From the NCBI RefSeq assembly GCF_051014685.1, contig NC_135048.1, positions 26,430,543-26,494,542 of the forward strand: a DNA stretch of 64,000 bases, read 5' to 3'. This document shows, in pieces, positions 36,310 to 48,136 of the stretch. How positions within the stretch are numbered: the stretch's first letter is position 1; each line of letters begins with the position of its first letter. The position numbers and the translations under genes were made by a program. The notes beneath the pieces are model-generated. The model was not told the DNA's origin. It was given only the letters and a program-made list of their open reading frames with translations, and ran no database searches. The DNA is from Ptiloglossa arizonensis. Taxonomy: Eukaryota; Arthropoda; Insecta; Hymenoptera; Colletidae.

Positions 36310-37509
36310 TCACAACGAGAGAGGCAACTCCGCGGGCCTCTTCACGCCAAGCGTCAGGTCCAGAGGTTTGCTCTTGGTGGTGGCCTCCTCCTTCGCGGGG
36401 CTGTCGCGATCGCGCTCGTTGTCGTTCGACCTGTTGTCCTCCTCCGAGGACTGGCTGGGCCGCGGGGAGCTTCTGCTCGACCTGACGCTGAGATCGATCG
36501 GTTCGTCCTGTTCCACGGCTAGACCACCTGGACTTGGGCTGACCAGGAGCAGATCTCCGCCCCTGGGCGAGTGTTGGGAGGCCGCTGGCGTCACCAGACC
36601 CGGCGGCGGATACACCAATCCCAAACCTTGATGCGGATGGTAACCCGTGGTGAGAGTGACGGTGGCGTTGATCTTCCTGGGAGGGAACTCCCGCTCGGAG
36701 AGCGTTGGCGAGGCGGCACTGGTCTTGAAGTAGCTCAAAGCCGAGTTGCTCCTGGATTCGGTGTCCTGGCCATCGCCACCGTCCACGGAGGAGGCGCCAC
36801 TGTCGCTGGGTGTGTCCGCTGCCCTCTTGTAAGTCGGGAGGAACGGTCTGAAGACGTCTGATGGGCTCGAGGGCACGCATACCGTGTCCTTCTGAGCGAA
36901 GTTCATCGGGAACATCGGTGATCCTGGGTGCTGTTGTTGTTGTTGCTTGTAAAACGGCGGCGGGGTTGTGTCCCGTGGTGGTGTACCCGGTGGTTGCTGG
37001 GGATTCCCGCCCACCCTCTCGCGTTCCTTCTGCCAGGCCAACAAGCGCAGCTGGTTCTGAAGTGCGACGTCGTCGGGATGGGGCGACTTGTTGCCCCTCT
37101 CGCGTTCCTGTTTCAGCATCGCCACGTGCAGCAGGTGCGACTGGAGGGCCAGATCCTCCTGACTAGGTGACGCGCGATCCTTCGCGTCCTTGTACACCCC
37201 GCTGCCAGGCTGGCTGGGCGCCTGGGGTAGGAACGCGGGCAGAAAACCGGGCCCGAACGGCGAACCAGCGCCCGCCGTCACGTTCACCGTCTGGCCCCCG
37301 TTGGTCTGCTCCTGGAGCAGGCAATGGATCTTGAACCAGTTCGAACGACGACCGTAACGCGAGCCAGACTTCGACATCCCGACCATCAGACACTTGCGCA
37401 GCCGACAGGCCTTGCAAGCGGTGCGGTTCTTCTTGTTGATCACGCACACGCCACCGTTCTTGCACTCGGAGATGCTGCCGAGATTGTTGTAGGTCCGCCC
37501 GAAGAACGA
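36310..37509 (-). CDS. knrl: knirps-family orphan nuclear receptor, last coding exon (partial gene)
   Basis: This exon encodes a zinc-finger transcriptional repressor of the NR0A class (Drosophila kni, knrl, eg). It reads 399 codons from [10 protein letters not shown] to a TGA at 36312-36310. Exon residues 1-40 carry the second zinc finger (Cys 16, 22, 32, 35). Residues 48-68 are the Kni-box, with [13 protein letters not shown] and HCLLQEQ. The tail is Pro/Ser/Gln-rich with a short Q run (about residue 188), and there is no ligand-binding domain, as is usual for this family. PIDLS (36501-36487) and PLDLT (36366-36352) match the PxDLS CtBP-corepressor motif. The exon opens exactly after a pyrimidine-rich tract ending in CAG (37512-37510), in phase 0. 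The reading frame continues upstream to an ATG at 37560, but that part is intronic. The first finger must come from an upstream exon. Family assignment is firm. The choice among knrl, kni and eg is tentative; LMVG and [17 protein letters not shown] favour knrl or eg over kni. Confidence 0.95.
   Translation of the reverse strand, partial: SFFGRTYNNLGSISECKNGGVCVINKKNRTACKACRLRKCLMVGMSKSGSRYGRRSNWFKIHCLLQEQTNGGQTVNVTAGAGSPFGPGFLPAFLPQAPSQPGSGVYKDAKDRASPSQEDLALQSHLLHVAMLKQERERGNKSPHPDDVALQNQLRLLAWQKERERVGGNPQQPPGTPPRDTTPPPFYKQQQQQHPGSPMFPMNFAQKDTVCVPSSPSDVFRPFLPTYKRAADTPSDSGASSVDGGDGQDTESRSNSALSYFKTSAASPTLSEREFPPRKINATVTLTTGYHPHQGLGLVYPPPGLVTPAASQHSPRGGDLLLVSPSPGGLAVEQDEPIDLSVRSSRSSPRPSQSSEEDNRSNDNERDRDSPAKEEATTKSKPLDLTLGVKRPAELPLSL
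36352..36366 (-). other. second CtBP-like motif PLDLT
   Basis: Codons CCT CTG GAC CTG ACG encode PLDLT (KPLDLTLGV) about 13 residues before the C-terminus. PLDLx variants also bind CtBP in other repressors. Two motifs 45 residues apart suggest bidentate recruitment, which is an inference. Confidence 0.6.
36487..36501 (-). other. CtBP-binding motif PIDLS
   Basis: Codons CCG ATC GAT CTC AGC encode PIDLS in an acidic context ([11 protein letters not shown]). It matches the PxDLS consensus bound by the corepressor CtBP, which Drosophila Knirps is known to use through a motif of this kind. Confidence 0.8.
37015..37170 (-). other. duplicated charged helical module inside the knirps-family tail
   Basis: Exon residues 114-139 ([14 protein letters not shown] then KQERERG) and 142-165 ([14 protein letters not shown] then QKERERVG) are two adjacent related segments. 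They share SP-x2-(E/D)D-(L/V)ALQ-x2-L and an ERER end with a one-residue gap. Both look like short amphipathic helices set in Pro/Gly-rich sequence. The function is unknown; a repressor or cofactor surface is an inference. Confidence 0.6.
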
Positions 37510-37535
37510 CTGCGAACAGAGGAGAAACGAGGCTG
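37510..37535 (-). other. splice acceptor and polypyrimidine tract of the knirps-family exon
   Basis: On the minus strand the sequence runs CTCGTTTCTCCTCTGTTCGCAG and then TCG TTC TTC (Ser-Phe-Phe). The junction falls immediately before SFF, between the two zinc fingers, where insect knirps-family genes would continue from GCK. Protein similarity starts exactly at this boundary and is absent on the intron side. Confidence 0.9.
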
Positions 37536-40064
37536 GTGAGTTACGGGAGTTGAGGGACACACAGCTCTGAAATTAGGCATGTCTCGGGTTGTCTACTCCG
37601 TGACGAGGGGCAAGCAAAGGGACGTAGCTTGGGAAATGGCGGACTCGGGCTGGGGTGTTATTATTTCTTCGTTCAGAATTTTACAAATTCGACTTCACGG
37701 TAAAGCGTATATTTTTAGTGGATGTAACGAGAACGAGGTTCAAACGAAACGAAGACTTTTGAAGCTTCTCGAGCTTAGCCTTCCAGCGCAAGGTTTGGGT
37801 CTTCTACGGTTTCGATGTTTCTAATTTTGGACTCTATTCGGACATTCTTGCCCAATCCTTCGAGTATTGATCCATTTCAGATATCTACGAGAAAAATTGC
37901 AAGCTACTTGAGAAATATCAGATCATCCATGATAATCTCTCACTTCGTGGGAACTCTACTAGGCTCTAAGCGTAGTAAACTATAATAGATAATCTTGAAA
38001 TACGTTGAAATAATCTCCCATAAATGATCCAAAGTCTCGAGACACCACGGTGAAAAGAATCGTGCAAATTTATATAAAATTACATCAAACATCGCAAAAC
38101 GAGCACATACGCGAGGACCAATCTCGAGCGAAAATTATCACCAGAAGGATTCAAGCCTGCAGTAAACTCGATAAACTTATTAGCAATTTGACTGTATCCG
38201 TACCTGTTGCATTTATTATCACTCGTAACTATATATCTAAAGTAATAATAATACGATGTGTATTATAACGCGTAAAATTGCTCACGATAAGAAGTTTCGG
38301 AACGAGGTCATCGATGCACAGGGGAAACCAGTTCTCACATCGAAACGAGCCACACGAGAAGTAGTTAATACCGCACGGTTGAGCGGTAGCGAGTCATTGT
38401 CGCTAATTTTCGCCGCGATTTCCACGAATAGGCGAGTGTCACCGTGGTGAATTCACAATAAAGGTACATCGTCCTCTTTCGTCGAGGATACGGTGAACGG
38501 TGCGTCTAGGATGAAAGATCGCCGCGCTGTGTAAAGGATCGGTCGTGTGCGAATTCTGCGAGGGCCACGCGCGGTTACCAACGGATTAAACGTCAGGGTT
38601 TCATGTTACGCGCGTCACGAGAATTAGCGCGGCTCCAGAAGGTCCGAGAACAGCGACAGGGTGGCTGCGGTGACGGCGCGGTAGATGGAGCGTGTACGGG
38701 GCCGGTCGTGGCCACTCGTAAAGTTAAACGCCCATGGGCCGACAATAAAATCGCCACGAAAGGGCCGCATCGAGCGCTAATTTACGACGCGTCGTTCCCG
38801 TGTCTGGGGAGGGAGTCCCCCCGTTTCGAGTCCTCGAGGACCCCTAAATTTCGTTCCACCGGGAGAACTATCGTTATCGCGACCGTTTCGCTATTCGAGA
38901 TCGGCTGTTTACACGAGAGAACCAATTTCGAATAGCTATTTACGCGTTCGGTGTACTCCATCGCGGTGGAGTCTCGTGAAACGTTTCAGAGGGAAGTTTA
39001 AATAATATTTATATAAATTGGAAGGCATCGTATGTTGGGCAAGAATGCACGGTATGCAGAAGGTATGCCAGAGTTTACCGAAAGCGCTAATTTACGACGC
39101 GTCGTTCCAGCGTCTGGGTAGGGAGTCCCCCTCTACTTCGTTTCGAGTTCTCGAGGACCCCTAAATTTCGTTCCACCGAGGGAACTTCGGTTATCGGTAC
39201 CTGAGTCTATTACTCGGGCCCGTGGTTTCTACGAAGGTCGAGATTAATTCCGGTCACAATTTACGAAATTGAAAGTGCGAGATACGAAGTGGAGGGAATG
39301 ATATTTATAAATCGGAAGGTACCGTAACTTCGGGGGGAATGGTATGCGCAGAGTGTACCGAGAATCTCTTCATTTGAGGATCTTCGAAGTCTTCGTGCCT
39401 CGTTGAGAGGAGAAATTATGCAACGAGTCTGAGACGGAGAACAAGTTTAATTTCGGTGTTCACGGTCGATTTTACAAACAGGAGAGATCAAACTGTGTAA
39501 AGAACTCGACGAGAAGCTCACGGGTCACGAACGACCCCTAGACGACACTCGCTGAAGATCATCAGACGTTAGAGTAATTCGAACGCGAAACTTTATTTAT
39601 TCCCCATCGTGGAATAAACTCGATGACCCCGCTGGAAGACCGCGCATATTTCACGCGAACCGGAAACGCTCGGATTCTGGGCTTCACCTGACGCAGAGCC
39701 ACGTGGGCGGCCCGCTAACGGTCCCGAAAACCCAAAAGCTCGCGTAGCGGTACGCGGCCCAAATGGGACCGACGACTCATCCGCTGGAAATGTCCGGTGC
39801 TATCGATCCGTGGCCCACATTTCAGCCTCGATACAACGCTCGGAGATTATACGACCTCGTGTCACCGCGACCGTGACTCAGCAGCCGACGCACGATCGTG
39901 AGAAACCTGCTCGTCCCTGTGCAATTATCAGCCGGTAACGTGTACTCGTCCCGTTTCCACGGTTTGAAATCGAATCGTTGCTCTTTCGATACATCGCGGC
40001 CGTTCTAAGTATACCTTTGTTGCAATTGGCTTCGGTGTTTTTTGTATTATTATTAGATATCGAG
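37536..40064. other. intron sequence 5' of the knirps-family exon, with a duplicated CpG-rich block
   Basis: There is no credible coding sequence. The part up to about 38.3 kb is AT-rich, and 38.45-39.95 kb is CpG-rich and single-copy apart from the 38.77/39.08 kb duplication. I searched the minus strand for a first zinc finger (CEGCK followed by a GT donor) and saw none. It is a plausible site for intronic enhancers of the receptor gene. Confidence 0.5.
38773..39370. repeat. tandem duplication of a CpG-rich intronic block (about 300 bp x 2)
   Basis: Copy 1 starts at GCGCTAATTTACGACGCGTC (38773) and copy 2 at the same string (39083). Shared blocks follow in the same order: GGGAGTCCCCC, CTCGAGGACCCCTAAATTTC, then GTTCCACCG, a GGAAGG(C/T) block after ATTTATA, and GGTATGC. 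Divergence is moderate, so the duplication is not very recent. It lies in the putative intron 1.3-1.9 kb from the zinc-finger exon. Confidence 0.8.
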
Positions 40065-40400
40065 TATCGAAGCAATCGGTACGTAAGCATCGAATGTGAG
40101 CCTTAGCTTTCTTTTCTTTTTGTATGATTTTAGATGTAAAATATGGAAGCAATGGGTACGAAAGCACCGAGTATGGGGCTTAGTGTCTTTTGTATAATTT
40201 TAGGTGTAAAATATGAAAGCAATGGGTACGAAAGCACCGAGTATGGGGCTTAATATCTTTTGTATAATTTTAGATGTTAAGTATGAAAGCAATGGGTACG
40301 AAAACACCGAGTATGGGCCTTAACGTCTTTTGTATAATTTTAGATGTAAAATGTGAAAGCAATGAGTACGGAAGCACTAAGAATGTTTACGATTGATCTG
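40065..40400 (+). repeat. 70-bp tandem array, five units
   Basis: GAAAGCAATGGGTACGAAAG, CACCGAGTATGGGGCTTA and TTTTGTATAATTTTAGATGT recur at about 40072, 40144, 40215, 40285 and 40356. Confidence 0.93.
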
Positions 40401-40559
40401 CAATTGGGGTTGTAGAATAAACATTTTTCGAAAAAGATTTTAAGAAACAATTTTTTCACTTTGCGAAAATCTTGGAAAATTTTCGGGATTTTCTACAAAA
40501 TATTTTCAAAGCATGGAAAGTGAATACCTTGGCTTGTATACTATTCCGTAAGAATAGCG

Positions 40560-42060
40560 CGATGTTTGAAAGAGAGTTCAACGCTGGAGCACTCGCGAAT
40601 GTCTAGGTTAAGTACCTTCATTCTATCGATCGGAAGATCGAGAATTAGAGAATATCTAGCTCTTAATATCCAGCTCTTAAACCTTACCAAGGGTTTTTTC
40701 CGACTCGGAGTAATTCTAATCGTATTCGAATCATCGAGGAACGAAGTCCGGAAGACCCAAGGTTCTAGTTAACATAACGTTCTGCACCGTAAAGCTCATA
40801 GATACTTAGTTTAAATGCTCTTATTCCGAAGATTACCAACTAAAAAATAATCCAGACCCTAATATCCATCACTACCCAGGGGTTTTTGACCCGGAATAAC
40901 TAGACCTCTCGTAATTAATGGGGTAGACCTTAGACTTCAGACTCCAGCAGTTGGGAGTACATTTATTCTCGACTCGTCTCTTCTACCGGAGTTTAACACG
41001 CTTCCACTAGAATACCTACAACAACTGCCTTTACCCCATTTATTTACAAGATCACGAAATAAACAATATCTAGTGCCTAGTACCGAATGATTATACTTCT
41101 CGTAATCAGTAGATGTAAATCCCATACCCCAGCAGTTGCAAATGCACTTACTTTCGGCTCATTTTGCTACTGGAGTTCAGTACACTTCCACCAAAGTGTC
41201 TTTATCCCATTTTTTTCGAAGATCACAAATTAAAAAGTATCTAGTGATACAGTATATCTATACCTCTCGTAATCGCTAGATGTAGATCTTAGACCCCAAT
41301 AGTTGCAAGTACACTCTTGGCTCACCTTTGCTACTGGAGGTCAGTACACTTCCACCAAAGTATCTTAATTCCATTCGTTTCGAAGATCACGAATTAAAAA
41401 GTATCTGTACCGTAAAAAGTGCCTAGTACCGAATGACTATACTTCTCGTAATCAGTAGATGCAAATCCTATACCCCAGCAGTTGCAAATGCACTTACTTT
41501 CGGCTCATCTTTGCTACTGGAGTTCAGTACACTTTCACCAAAGTATCTTCATTCCATTCGTTTCGAAGATCACGAACTAAAAAGTATCTGCACCGTAAAA
41601 AGTGCCCAGTACCGAATGACTATACCTCTCTAGACCCCAACAGTTGCAAATACACTTACTTTGTATTTGCATCTTCATTGGTCGGTTCATCTTTGCTACC
41701 GGAGTCGAGCACACTTCCACCAGAGTGTCTTCATCCCATTCGTTCCAAAGATCGAGAACTAAAAACTACCTAATGGCCAGCACCGAAGAACTATACCTCT
41801 CTCAATCGTCATACGTATATCTTAGACCCCAATAGTTGCAAGTACACTCTTGGCTCATCTTTGCTACCGGAGTTCAGCACACTTCCACTAGAGTATCTTC
41901 GTCCCATTCGTTTCAAAGATCACGAATTAAAAACTACCCAGTGGCCAGCACAACAACTATACAACAACTACACCTCTTTGAATCGTCATACGTAGATCTT
42001 AGACCGCATCAGTTGCAAGTCCACTCACTCTCGGCTGGTGTACGCTACCGGAGTTCAGCA
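40560..42060 (+). repeat. degenerate tandem array, period about 165-185 bp
   Basis: AAGATCACGAATTAAAAAGT or variants recur at about 40839, 41049, 41219, 41384, 41567, 41750 and 41928. They come with CAGTTGCAA(A/G)TACACT, CTGGAGTTCAGTACACTTCC and CTCGTAATC(A/G)(G/C)TAGATG. The left end (40560-40840) is strongly diverged. Confidence 0.9.
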
Positions 42061-43334
42061 CAATTTCACCGTACGATCCGTACGATCCGGTCGGTGAATT
42101 TGCAGGGGAAACGCGGAATCGACGGACGTCCTCTCGCAGTGGCGTTGATTAATCGACGTTCGCCGCGACCCAGGAACAACAACGCCAGGAAGGTTGACAA
42201 ACTGGTAATGATCGCGAGATGCGCGCCGCGGCGCGCTTCGAAGCGGATCTTCTCCAGCGGTACCCGCGGCGGGACAATCTCGCGGCAACGATCTTAGATC
42301 GCGACGTCGGACGCGTTGGAAACGGCTCCCGTACGCCAGATGATCCTTGGCTGTCACCGCGACTGTGTGAAAGAGGTTACGGTGCCGTGGATCGCGCGCA
42401 CGCGAAAACGAGCACGGCCCCGGGGGTATACCGATCGCTTCCGCCTACGAAACGCTCATTGTCCAAGATGGAATATGATCTAGCGTACGGCATGCTCGTA
42501 CCAGCGAAACTTTCGCGGGATACGGAATATTATATCTACACGTACCCGCGCAGACGTTGGAAGCAGAGGCGGACAGCGCGTAGTCCTTCGCGAGCGTTCC
42601 GTTAGAAAGCGTTTCGTTCCGCGATCGGAATCGTCCCGCTCTTTTAAATCCATCCGTGGATTCTGACTTTACGGAGAAACTCCACGGTTAGGGGTTTTTT
42701 TAAATCAATTCCTGGAGGATCGAACGCGACAGGTAATGTTACGCGCGTGCACGGTTAGTGTTCGATTTTAGGGTCACGGGCCGGTGAACACTGAACTCTG
42801 AATTTGTAAATGATAATTCGTTGTGATTCTCAATGGGGGCTCGTCGCTGATCCCGAGGGAAGAATTGAAACGATCTGCGCGATTAAACGTAGTCTTTTTA
42901 CAGGATTGAGAATATATATTTGGAGGTATTCTCTGGTAGGTTTCTAAGGATTGTACAGAATATGTTCTGGAGGATAGACAAGTGAAAAATTCCAAATCGA
43001 TAATGATACTTTCTTGCGGTACTTGGGTGATTTCAATGCACGGTGGTACATATTGCGATGTTCGGAGTTACTTTCGATATTTAACTTAGAAATCGATGGA
43101 AGTACCTGGAGGGCTCGTAATCGGGACTGTGGAGTTATGATCCTACGAAAATTGATTCCTTGACCATATTCGCTTACATATAATTATAACAATTTTCTGA
43201 AATAATCTAGAATGTATACCACTCTTCTAATGAAACAATGAAATTAATTCATAGAATAGTTTTCCTCGAATACTTTCTTTAAGCCAGTACCTTTTTATAC
43301 CTTTTTATACACAAAGGTATGTAACCCTTTAATT
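42061..43334. other. unique island, CpG-rich in its left half
   Basis: Open frames around 42.2-42.6 kb lack recognisable features. One exact copy of the dispersed motif lies at 43027-43044. The region is inside the presumed receptor intron or upstream DNA. Confidence 0.35.
43027..43044 (+). other. dispersed motif, exact copy
   Basis: GTGATTTCAATGCACGGT within TTGGGTGATTTCAATGCACG. See the copies at 22909 and 50455. Confidence 0.8.
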
Positions 43335-44110
43335 CGCAGGGACTTCTCTTTACCCAAGTACGTATTATAGCAATTAGTACCACGAAGCTTACAAAATACC
43401 ATTTCTCAACGAACGAAACTCGCGTAGTCTCGACGCACCTAACCTAGAAATATCGATCATAGTAGGGGCCTGTGATCAGCGCGCGCATGGAGTTCAATTC
43501 ACAAGACACGAGTTACTCGTGTTTCTCCTTACCCAAAGACGTATCACGGTAATTAGTTCCACGAACTTTAAAAAATACCATTTCTCAACGAACGAAACTC
43601 ACGTAGTCTCGGTGTACGAGTCGACGAACCTAACCTAGAAATATCGATCGTAGTACCTCGAAGTCCCGTGATCGGCGCGCGCATAGAGTTCAATACACGA
43701 GACACGAGTTACTCGTGTTTCTCCTTACCCAAAGACGTATCACGGTAATTAGTTCCACGAACCTTAAAACTTAAAAAATACCATTTCTCAACCAACGAAA
43801 CTCACGTAGTCTCCGTGTACGAGTCGACGAACCTAACCTAGAAATATCGATCGTAGTACCTCGAAGTCCCGTGATCGGCGCGCGCATAGAGTTCAATTCA
43901 CGAGACACAAGTTACTCGTGTTTCTCTTTACCTAAATACGTATTATAGCAATTAGTACAACGAACCTTAAAAAATACCATTTCTCAACGAACGAAACTAG
44001 CGCGGTCTCGACGCACCTAACCTAGAAATATCTCACGTAGTACCTAAAGGACCCATGATCAGCGCGCAGATGGTAATTCACGAAACATTGTGAGGTTTTC
44101 GTGTTTCTCG
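43335..44110 (+). repeat. tandem array, period about 180-200 bp, four to five units
   Basis: CTCGTGTTTCTCCTTACCCA recurs near 43343 (diverged), 43519, 43716 and 43917, with a remnant at about 44098. ACCATTTCTCAACGAACGAA, AACCTAACCTAGAAATATCG and TGATC(A/G)GCGCGCGCAT recur in each. Confidence 0.93.
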
Positions 44111-45594
44111 TTGCCCGTAGACGTACCGAAACGATCGGTTCGCGGATGGTTCGTCGATAAATCGAGCGACGAAAACGATCATCGATCGAGACGCGATCCG
44201 GTAGGTCGTGAAACATGCGTGCGTGTTTATAAGCGCGCGGCGTGGCGCGATTGCGTCGCCGCGCGTTCGCGGCTCGGTCAGCTGTGCGTATCTTGACCGT
44301 AGACAGAAAACAAGGTGGACAACGGGATCCGCGGGGATTGCGCAAGAGGCGTGCGAGCGCGTGTTCGCAGCGGAGTTTTCAAGTTTTTTTTTCCTTTTTT
44401 CTTTTTTTTTACTTCCCCGCCGGTCCTCGTCCCGGTCACGAATCACGTACCAGCAGCGCACGAATCAAACGCCGCGCGACCGGGAGAAAATTCCCGGCGA
44501 CAGAAACCGTGCGCGCCATTTAGGGCCGGCTGCGACAAATCCGTCATGGACAGCGGAGATTATCACAAATCAGCCGGCACGCCCGGAATCCCGGGCCGAT
44601 TTGTAACGCCATATAGAACGCCAACGGGGAAATCGTTGTCCGTGATCGTGAACGGAAACCGGCGCGGGAAAGTTTGACAAATTGTCGACGGAAAACGTTC
44701 ACGACGTTACAGCGTGCACCAAAGACGGTCGAGGATTTACGATCTCGCGAGATCGCGAGCCGAAGATTGCTTTCGGGAACGAATTTTTTTTCATATGGTC
44801 GTTACAGCTGAGTCGAATCTTCGGGTATTCGTACCGGTGGTATTTTTCTACCTTTCGGTGGGTTATCGTATTTTTTTTTTTTTTTTTTTTTTCGAATTCC
44901 ATTGCATCTTTGGAAATTCATCGTACGGTTGAATCGTTTGGGAGTTGGTTGCACGAGAGAATTTTTACGAGTATACTATTGGTGAATTTTTGTACATTTG
45001 TTGGATCGTTGGAAATTCACAGGGTTATTGAATTTTTATCGATTCGATCTGGGATTGAAGTTTCGTTCGTTTTATTATTGAATTTTTATTGATTTGTTCT
45101 ACTGTTGGAAATTTATTCTATCGTTGAATAGATTATCTGTTACTCTAGTTGTATATTCTACTCTTCTAAATGGAGGCCATTTTGAATAATTTTTCTAGAG
45201 TGTCGATAGAATTAGTTCAATTGTTCGGTTACGAATAATTTACTTTGAAATAGTTACACAGAATGGAAGAGAACAGTGACACTCGTCTGAATTATGATCA
45301 AAAGTTATGAGAAGAATTTGAGTAAAAACTTCAAATAAACTTGTACTCTGTTTTTCCTCGTACATACATATTTATACTTAAGATATTTGCAGCGTTCCTT
45401 GCATCGCTGTCGGACCCCTATAAATTCAAGCTCGCATCGATTAACAATTCTAATTATCCATAATGTATAATTAATATCCAAATAACCAAAAGTTATTTTT
45501 CTTTCACCTCGAATCTTCCTACAATCGACCTTGACGCGAGATTGAAGTTATTTTATCTATCACAAAAAAGAAAAATAAGATAAAATGATTCTGC
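44111..45594. other. unique island, CpG-rich to 44.65 kb, then T-rich
   Basis: No recognisable gene. TTTATAAGCGC at 44226 and a GGTCAGCTGTG at 44277 recall TATA and initiator elements, but the spacing (about 50 bp) is too long for a standard TATA promoter. GATTATCACAAATC in GC-rich DNA at 44558 may be a regulatory core. A T20+ run lies at 44871-44892. Confidence 0.3.
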
Positions 45595-47165
45595 TGTGAA
45601 CTCTTACGTAATATTTTCCAGCTACCTATTTTCCTCGAACACTTACTTCCTATCGAAAATTTCCCGTGGAAAAATTTTATTCCAAAAAAGATAAAGACTA
45701 CTAGGAGATGACTACTTTACCAAACATTACGCAATATTTCTCTCGAACACTTTTTCAAAATTTCCCAAAACTTCTTGTGAAACAATTTTATCCAAACAGT
45801 AAAAAATCACAAGATGATCACTCTGTGGACCCTTGCGTAAAATTTCCCACCTTTTCTTTTCTTATTGAAAGTTTTCCGTGATATTCCCCCAGAAAGAGAA
45901 ATTATAAGTAGATGACCACTCTTTGAATCCTCACACAAAATTTCCCACCTTTCTTTTTCTTATCGAAAGCTTTCCATGAAATTTCCCCAAAAAGAAAAAT
46001 TATACAATAATGCAAGAAGATAACTACTTTGTGGATTCTGACGCAATATTTCCCACCTTTTCTTTTCTTATTAAAAGTTCTCCGTGAAATCCCCCCAAAA
46101 AGAGAAATTACAAGAAATTGGCTACTTTTTAAATTCTCGCGCAATATTTCCCACCTTTCTTTTTCTTATGGAAAGCTTTCCATGAAATTTCCCCAAAAAG
46201 AAAAATTATACAATAGTACAAGAAGATAACTACTTTGTGGATTCTGACGCAATATTTCCCACCTTTTCTTGTCTTATTGAAAGTTTTCCGTGATATTCCC
46301 CCCAAAAGAGAAATTACAAATAAATGATCACTCTCTGAATCCTCACGCAAAATTTCCCTCCTACTTATTTCTTATCGAAAGTTTTCCATGAAATCCCCCC
46401 AAAAAGAGAAATTAGAAGAAATGTACTACTCCTTAAATCCTCGCGCAATATTTTCCACCTTCTTTTTTCTTCCCGAAAATTCTCCGTGAAATCCCCCCAA
46501 AAAGAAAAATTACTAGAAGATAATCACTTTGTGGATCCTCACGCAATATTTCCCACCTTCTTTTTTCTTATCGAAAGTTTTCCATGAAATCCCCACAAAA
46601 AGAAAAATTACAAGTAAATCACCATTTTATGGACCCTCGCGCAATATTTCCCACCTTTTCTTTTCTTATCGAAAGTTTTCCATGAAATCCCCCCAAAAAG
46701 AAAAATTACAAAAAGATAACCACTTTGCGAATGGTCACGCAATATTTCTCATCTTCTTTTTTCTTATCGAAAGTTTTCCATGAAATCCCCACAAAAAGAA
46801 ATATTACAAGTAAATCATCATTTTATGAATCCTCGCGCAATATTTCCCACCTACTTCATTCTTCCCGAAAGTTTTCAATGAAATCCCCACAAAAATAAAA
46901 ATTACAAATAAATCACCATTTTATGGACCCTCGTGCAATATTTCCCACCTTTTCTTTTCTTATGGAAAGTTTTCTATGAAATCCCCACAAAAAGAAAAAT
47001 TAAAAATAAATCACCATTTTATTCGATCCTCACGCAATATTTCCCACCTACTTCAGTCTTCCTGAAAGTTTTCCATAAAATCCCCCCAAAACTAAAAATT
47101 ACAAGAAATTGACCACTCTCTAAATCCTCGCGCAATATTTCCCACCTACCAATTCCTCTCGACGT
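45595..47165 (+). repeat. tandem array, period about 97 bp, about sixteen units
   Basis: GCAATATTTCCCACCTT, TTTTTTCTTATCGAAAGTTT, TCCATGAAATCCCC(A/C)C and AAAAAGAAAAATTACAAG recur about every 97 bases from 45603 to 47136. The left end is the most diverged. Confidence 0.94.
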
Positions 47166-47757
47166 AAACTTCCCCAAATCTCCCCAAACTTACTCAAACA
47201 CTCTCGAAACTCTTCCGCGCCGCGTCACGTACCATTCATCCCGCGAGTTTATAAAACAACTGTACATCTTTCGATCGGACAGCGTGGATCAATTTCGCGA
47301 ATGGTTAGACTCAGCCGAACACGGCGCGCGTTTCTTCGATCTCGGCGCGTCGGGAATGCGATTGGCACGGCGTTTCGCTAAGTCGAGCGTTCGCGCTGCG
47401 GGAACAATTTCCTCCCGTAGAGACACGCGGGGAGGGCGGGGAGGGGAGTACGTAAAAAGAAAAAAAATGGGGGAAAAAAAAAACAAGCGCGCCGATAGTT
47501 TCCCGCACGTGACGGGAATCCGAGCCGGCTTGGCGGCAATCGGCCGCTGAAAGCGTTCGGCGCGTACGCGGTGAACTGGATTTCGACGCGCGGCGTCGTG
47601 TCGCACGACGGTTTCGACGTATTCCGCGAAACGTCCGCGACCTTTGGTCCGCGTCGTCGTAAGTGAGCCCGCAAACACGCCACGACGGTGCCGACAGACG
47701 CGACGATGACGTCGCGCTGGTTAACGCGATTAGAGGGGAGAGGACCGCCTCGAGGTT
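47166..47757. other. CpG-rich unique DNA to the right of the 97-bp array
   Basis: No recognisable coding sequence; open frames on both strands are typical of CpG-rich DNA. It ends at the start of the inverted duplication. Confidence 0.4.
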
Positions 47758-48136
47758 GAAGTAATTTTCACCCGCGACAATCGCGACCGTTCGATTTTGC
47801 ACGCGATGAAGAAAAATTATACAATAATACAAGAAGACAACTACTTTGTCGATTCTGACGCAATATTTCCCACCTTTTCTTTTCTTGTTGAAAGTTCTCC
47901 GTGAAATCCCCCCAAAAAGAAAAATTACAAGAAGATAACCACTTTGCGAATGGTCAAGCAATATTTCCCAACTTCTTTTTTCTTATCGAAAGTATTCGAT
48001 CTGCGATTCTACACGGTGGTGGACAAACCTCTGGAAACAAACACGTGGTACCGAAAGTAACTAGATGAGAAAAGTAGGTTTAAATTTATGTCGGAAAATT
48101 CTCAACCGAAAGTGACATTTTCGTAAAAATTGATCC
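47758..48136 (+). repeat. inverted duplication, left arm, split by minisatellite DNA
   Basis: Part A is 47758-47807 (GAAGTAATTTTCACCCGCGA to GCACGCGATG) and part B is 47997-48136 (CGATCTGCGATTCTACACGG to GTAAAAATTGATCC). Each is the reverse complement of 49762-49812 and 49597-49736 respectively, at roughly 90% identity by eye. In this arm parts A and B are separated by 189 bases from the 97-bp minisatellite; in the other arm by 25 bases of unrelated DNA. Confidence 0.9.
47808..47996 (+). repeat. displaced fragment of the 97-bp minisatellite
   Basis: About two units (ATTATACAATAATACAAGAA, GACGCAATATTTCCCACC, AAATCCCCCCAAAAAGAAAA) match the array at 45.6-47.2 kb, especially 45995-46120. They lie 640 bases beyond its end, inside the left arm of the inverted duplication. 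Confidence 0.9.

Noticed and set aside
36194..36880. 228-codon minus open frame overlapping the receptor exon
   Set aside because: Shadow frame of the GC-rich receptor exon; the real frame is fixed by the zinc finger and Kni-box.
37510..37560. In-frame ATG at 37560 as the start of the receptor protein
   Set aside because: It lies upstream of a clean acceptor and would give a protein without the first zinc finger; protein similarity starts exactly at 37509.
44226..44290. TATA and initiator pair suggesting a plus-strand promoter
   Set aside because: The spacing of about 50 bp is too long for a standard TATA promoter and no downstream coding exon is visible.
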